Part shown: positions 7,368-10,906 of the stretch, piece after piece
Layout of the letters: each line of letters begins with the position of its first letter
Numbering within the stretch: the stretch's first letter is position 1
Assembly: GCA_028869395.1 (NCBI GenBank)
Contig: JAGWSE010000299.1
Span: 1 to 10,906 of the forward strand
DNA length: 10,906 nucleotides
Source of the DNA: Alphaproteobacteria bacterium
Lineage (GTDB): Bacteria; Pseudomonadota; Alphaproteobacteria; Caulobacterales; Caulobacteraceae
Direction of reading: 5' to 3'
Made by a program: the position numbers and the translations under genes
Notes under the pieces: model-generated
What the model was told of the DNA's origin: nothing
Databases searched by the model: none
Seen by the model: the letters and a program-made list of their open reading frames with translations, nothing else

Positions 7368-7514
7368 GGCGACCGGTGGATGGTCGATCCGGGGATTACC
7401 TACACGGTGAGCCAGGTCGGCGCCGACGTGCACCTGCACAGGAGCGGTGGCGAGATGATCCTGCAGCACACCCAGCTCTCGTCCCTGCCGGACGGCTGGA
7501 TCTTCGGATCCTAG
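7368..7514 (+). pseudogene. 3' remnant of an RTX/hemolysin-type calcium-binding protein gene
   Basis: The plus-strand frame reads GDRWMVDPGITYTVSQVGA, then DVHLHRSGGEMILQHTQLSS, then LPDGWIFGS and TAG at 7512-7514. This looks like the extreme C-terminus of alphaproteobacterial RTX/calcium-binding proteins, which end in a GDR..DPGTTYTVSQ..GGGxMIL..QLSSL..GWIFG type tail; that comparison is from memory. The calcium-binding nonapeptide repeats that should precede it are missing: upstream of about 7368 the frame shows no recognisable protein before fliJ ends at 7273. An ATG at 7380 could start a 44-residue peptide, but it has no good Shine-Dalgarno. A leftover from deletion or recombination is more likely than a working gene. 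Its stop shares CTAG with the convergent DUF4282 gene. Confidence 0.65.
7511..7514. other. CTAG shared as stop codon by two convergent frames
   Basis: The palindrome CTAG supplies TAG to the plus-strand RTX remnant (7512-7514) and TAG to the minus-strand DUF4282 gene (7513-7511). The two frames therefore overlap by 4 bases, with no room for a terminator between them. Confidence 0.85.
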
Positions 7515-7876
7515 GCCTTGGGCAGGCGAGCGCGCTCGGCCTCGAGATCGCGGCGCAGGACCGTGAGATCCTCGCTGATCTTGAAGATCGTCACGTAGAA
7601 CTCGCAGAACGAGCGCCAGAGCAGGACGAGCACGGCGGTGACCAGCAGTCCCCCGACCAGCATCGGGACGGCCAGCAGGACCCCCCAGGGTAAGGGATCG
7701 CGGATTGCGACGCCGACCGCCGCGCCGGTGCTGCCGAAGGCGACCAGCAGGATCACGCCCAGGCCCGCCCAATAGACCAGGTGGATGACCGCATTGGTCA
7801 TCAGCCGCTCGAAGGTGAGCAGGTCCCAAAGCAGGGCCCAGGCGCCGCCGTCCGGTCGATTGAAAGCCTGCCGCAT
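7511..7876 (-). CDS. DUF4282 membrane protein
   Basis: I chose the ATG at 7876, giving 121 residues; a TTG at 7945 in the same frame would add a low-complexity Arg/Gly/Ser tail and is unlikely. A short cytoplasmic start (LLWDLLTFERLMTNAVIHLVYW) leads into two membrane segments at about 30-49 and 64-86, then RSFCEFYVTIFKISEDLTVLRRDL. The pattern FxRLhTxxhhxhhYW, two helices and a FKhxExL tail is that of DUF4282, a small inner-membrane family of unknown function. It is 100 bases downstream of flhA on the same strand, so it may be cotranscribed, though nothing ties it to the flagellum. Its TAG stop lies in the CTAG shared with the opposite-strand RTX remnant. Confidence 0.82.
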   Translation of the reverse strand: MRQAFNRPDGGAWALLWDLLTFERLMTNAVIHLVYWAGLGVILLVAFGSTGAAVGVAIRDPLPWGVLLAVPMLVGGLLVTAVLVLLWRSFCEFYVTIFKISEDLTVLRRDLEAERARLPKA

Positions 7877-7976
7877 CCGAATCCCAACGCTGCCGGGGGA
7901 CGTCCCGCCCCGCGCACCGCTACCAGCCGAGGGCCGCGCCCGCAACGCCGCAGGAGCGGCGAGTCCGCGCAGGCGC

Positions 7977-10061
7977 CTAGATCGTGCCCACCGTCTTCAA
8001 CCGCGCGCGCGGGTGGATCTCGTTCTGGCTCATCACGGCGGTCTGGCCGCGGAACCGCTCGATGATCGAACGGACGTAGGGGCGGATCACCGGGCTGGTG
8101 AGCAGGACCGGGGTCTCGCCGGAAATGGCGGCGCGCTCGAAGGTCTCGCGCACCCGCAGGATGAACTCCTGCAGCCGCGAGGGCGCCAGCGCCAGCTGCT
8201 TTTCCTCGCCCTGGCCGACGAGGGCCTCCGCGAACGCCCCCTCCCACTCGGGGCTGAGCGTCACGATCGGCAGGGCGCCGTCCTCGCCGCGGTGGCTGAA
8301 GCAAAGCTGGCGGGCCAGGCGGGCCCTGACCTGTTCGACGAGGTTGGTGACCGAACTGGTATGCGGGGCGGCCTCGCCGATGCCCTCGAGGATCGCCGGC
8401 AGGTCGCGGATCGAGACCCGCTCACGCAGCAGCGCCTGCAGCACGCGCTGCACCGTCGTGGTCGAGATGATCGAGGGGATCAGGTCGTCGACCAGCTTCT
8501 TCTGGTCGGCCGGCATTTCCTTCAGCAGCTTCTGCACCTCCGCGTAGGAAAGCAGATCCGGCATGTTGTCTTTCAGGATCTCGGTCAGGTGGGTGGTCAG
8601 AACCGTGGCCGGATCGACGATCGTGTAGCCGTGGAAGGTGGCCTCCTCGCGCAGGCTCTCGTCGATCCAGGTGGCGGGCAGGCCGAAGGCGGGCTCCCGG
8701 ACGTGCTCGCCGGGCAGCTCCACCTGGCCGCCGCGGGGGTCCATGGCCATCAGCTGCCCCAGCCGCACTTCGCCGGAGCCGGCCTCCATCTCCTTGATGC
8801 GGATGCAGTAGCCCTGCGAGGGCAGGCGCATGTTGTCGAGGATGCGCACGGAGGGCATCACGAAGCCGAACTCGGCGGCCAGCGTGCGCCGCAGCGCCTT
8901 GATCTGATCGGTCAGCCGGCGGCCTTCCAGATCGTTGATCAGGCCGAGAAGACCATAGCCCAGCTCGATCTTGATCTCGTCGATGGCCAGGGTCTGGGAG
9001 ATCGGCTCCTCGTCCGGTGGCGCATCGGCGGCGATCTCCACCTGTGGGACCTCGGCGGCCCTGCGCGATCGGCGCCAGGCCAGCGTGCCGGCGCCGACCG
9101 AGATGACCGCGAACGGCAGGATCGGCATGCCCGGGATGAAGGCGATGACGCCGGCCGCGGCCGAGACCATGCCGAGGCTGATCGGGTTCATCGCCAGCTG
9201 GGCGACGAGGGCCTTGTCGGCGGAGCCCTCGACCCCCGACTTCGAGACCAGCAGGCCCGCGGCGATGGAGATGATCAGGGCCGGGATCTGGCTGACCAGG
9301 CCGTCGCCGATGGTCATCACCGTATAGGTCGAGAAGGCCTGGCCGATCGGCACGTGGTGCTGGATCACCCCAATGAGGATACCGCCCACCACGTTGATGC
9401 CGACGATGACGAGGCCGGCGATGGCGTCGCCGCGCACGAACTTCGAGGCGCCGTCCATGGCGCCGAAGAAGGTGCTCTCGAGCTCAAGCTCCTTGCGGCG
9501 GCGCTTGGCCTCCTCCTGGTCGATCAGGCCCGACGACAGGTCGGCGTCGATCGCCATCTGCTTGCCCGGCATGGAGTCCAGAGTGAAGCGGGCGGCGACT
9601 TCGGCGATGCGCCCGGAGCCCTTGGTGATGACCACGAAGTTCACCACCACCAGGATCGCGAAGATGATGATGCCGATGATGAACGAGCCGCTCATCATCA
9701 GCTTGCCGAAGGCCTCGATGATGTGGCCCGCCCCGCCCACGCCCTCGTGGCCGTGGCTGAGGATCAGGCGCGTGGAGGCGATATTGAGGCCCAGCCGGTA
9801 GAGCGTCGTCACAAGGAGCACCGAGGGGAAGGCGGTGAACTCCAGCGGCTTCTTGATGAGCAGCGACGTCATCAGGATGAGAATCGCCGAGGTGATCGAC
9901 ATGCTGAGCAGCATGTCCAGCATGAACGCCGGGATCGGCAGGATCAGCAGGACGATGACGCCCACGACGCCGAGGGCCAGGGCGACCTCGCCGCGCGCGA
10001 CCCAGCCCAGCACCTCCTTCGGGGAGGGGCGTTCCTGCAGAATGGTGGTCAGGTCGGCCAT
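7977..10061 (-). CDS. flhA: flagellar export gate protein FlhA
   Basis: A protein of 694 residues, the usual FlhA length. The N-terminal half holds about eight membrane helices (first at about 28-45, last ending near 327) and the FHIPEP-family signature region RLGLNIASTRLIL (89-101). The conserved cytoplasmic loop contains MPGKQMAIDADLSSG (164-178) and FFGAMDGASKFVRGDAIAG (198-216). After a linker (about 330-360) comes the cytoplasmic domain that forms a nonameric ring and docks FliJ and export chaperones. It ends EIHPRARLKTVGTI, typical of the family. FlhA is the proton-driven core of the flagellar type III exporter in the inner membrane. It begins 13 bases after the flbD stop with no clear Shine-Dalgarno, so it is probably coupled to flbD, as in the Caulobacter fliF operon, which ends flbD-flhA. 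The injectisome homologue SctV is excluded by context. Confidence 0.98.
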   Translation of the reverse strand: MADLTTILQERPSPKEVLGWVARGEVALALGVVGVIVLLILPIPAFMLDMLLSMSITSAILILMTSLLIKKPLEFTAFPSVLLVTTLYRLGLNIASTRLILSHGHEGVGGAGHIIEAFGKLMMSGSFIIGIIIFAILVVVNFVVITKGSGRIAEVAARFTLDSMPGKQMAIDADLSSGLIDQEEAKRRRKELELESTFFGAMDGASKFVRGDAIAGLVIVGINVVGGILIGVIQHHVPIGQAFSTYTVMTIGDGLVSQIPALIISIAAGLLVSKSGVEGSADKALVAQLAMNPISLGMVSAAAGVIAFIPGMPILPFAVISVGAGTLAWRRSRRAAEVPQVEIAADAPPDEEPISQTLAIDEIKIELGYGLLGLINDLEGRRLTDQIKALRRTLAAEFGFVMPSVRILDNMRLPSQGYCIRIKEMEAGSGEVRLGQLMAMDPRGGQVELPGEHVREPAFGLPATWIDESLREEATFHGYTIVDPATVLTTHLTEILKDNMPDLLSYAEVQKLLKEMPADQKKLVDDLIPSIISTTTVQRVLQALLRERVSIRDLPAILEGIGEAAPHTSSVTNLVEQVRARLARQLCFSHRGEDGALPIVTLSPEWEGAFAEALVGQGEEKQLALAPSRLQEFILRVRETFERAAISGETPVLLTSPVIRPYVRSIIERFRGQTAVMSQNEIHPRARLKTVGTI

Positions 10062-10074
10062 CTATCGGGTCGCG

Positions 10075-10905
<831 letters not shown>

Positions 10906-10906
10906 A

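Noticed and set aside
7897..7906. Palindrome GGGACGTCCC upstream of the DUF4282 gene
   Set aside because: A 10-bp palindrome in GC-rich DNA without a partner site or recognisable promoter is weak evidence for an operator.
7877..7945. A TTG start at 7945 for the DUF4282 gene
   Set aside because: The extension is low-complexity and outside the family's length; ATG 7876 is simpler.

Overview
This GC-rich window encodes a CtrA cell-cycle regulator that is nearly the Caulobacter crescentus protein, together with the flagellar genes fliI, fliJ, flhA and the 3' part of flbD. CtrA, GANTC (CcrM-type) sites near its gene and near fliI, and a flbD-flhA pair all point to an alphaproteobacterium of the order Caulobacterales. 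Phenylobacterium or Caulobacter are my best guesses for genus, but that is inference.

Layout. Positions 1-698 (minus) hold a class I SAM-dependent methyltransferase gene that is disrupted at several points and runs off the left edge. It is followed on the same strand by an ArsC-family reductase (762-1112) and a large membrane-anchored M28 metallopeptidase (1159-3543). A clear intrinsic terminator (3598-3631) ends ctrA (3662-4357, minus). The ctrA upstream region (4358-4556) carries four GANTC methylation sites, several TTAA CtrA half-sites and an unexplained inverted repeat. Next comes a two-gene minus-strand cassette, an ArsR-family repressor with an overlapping SRPBCC/AHSA1 gene (4631-5418). 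Its promoter contains an operator-like inverted repeat between the -35 and -10 and appears to give a leaderless transcript.

Divergent from that cassette is the flagellar export operon fliI-fliJ (5532-7273, plus), with a 4-base overlap and two GANTC sites upstream. On the right, flbD-flhA (10905 to 7977, minus) converges on fliIJ. Between the two flagellar operons lie a DUF4282 membrane protein gene (7511-7876, minus) and a 3' remnant of an RTX-type calcium-binding protein gene (about 7368-7514, plus). These two convergent frames share one CTAG as both stop codons.

How it fits together. CtrA is the master activator of early flagellar genes in Caulobacter. FliI and FliJ are the export ATPase and its stalk, FlhA is the export gate, and FlbD is the sigma-54 activator of later flagellar genes. 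The window is therefore a cell-cycle/flagellum region interrupted by small accessory genes. I did not find a clearly new multi-gene system. The observations most worth a second look are the leaderless ArsR promoter architecture, the RTX remnant, the broken methyltransferase and the ctrA control region.
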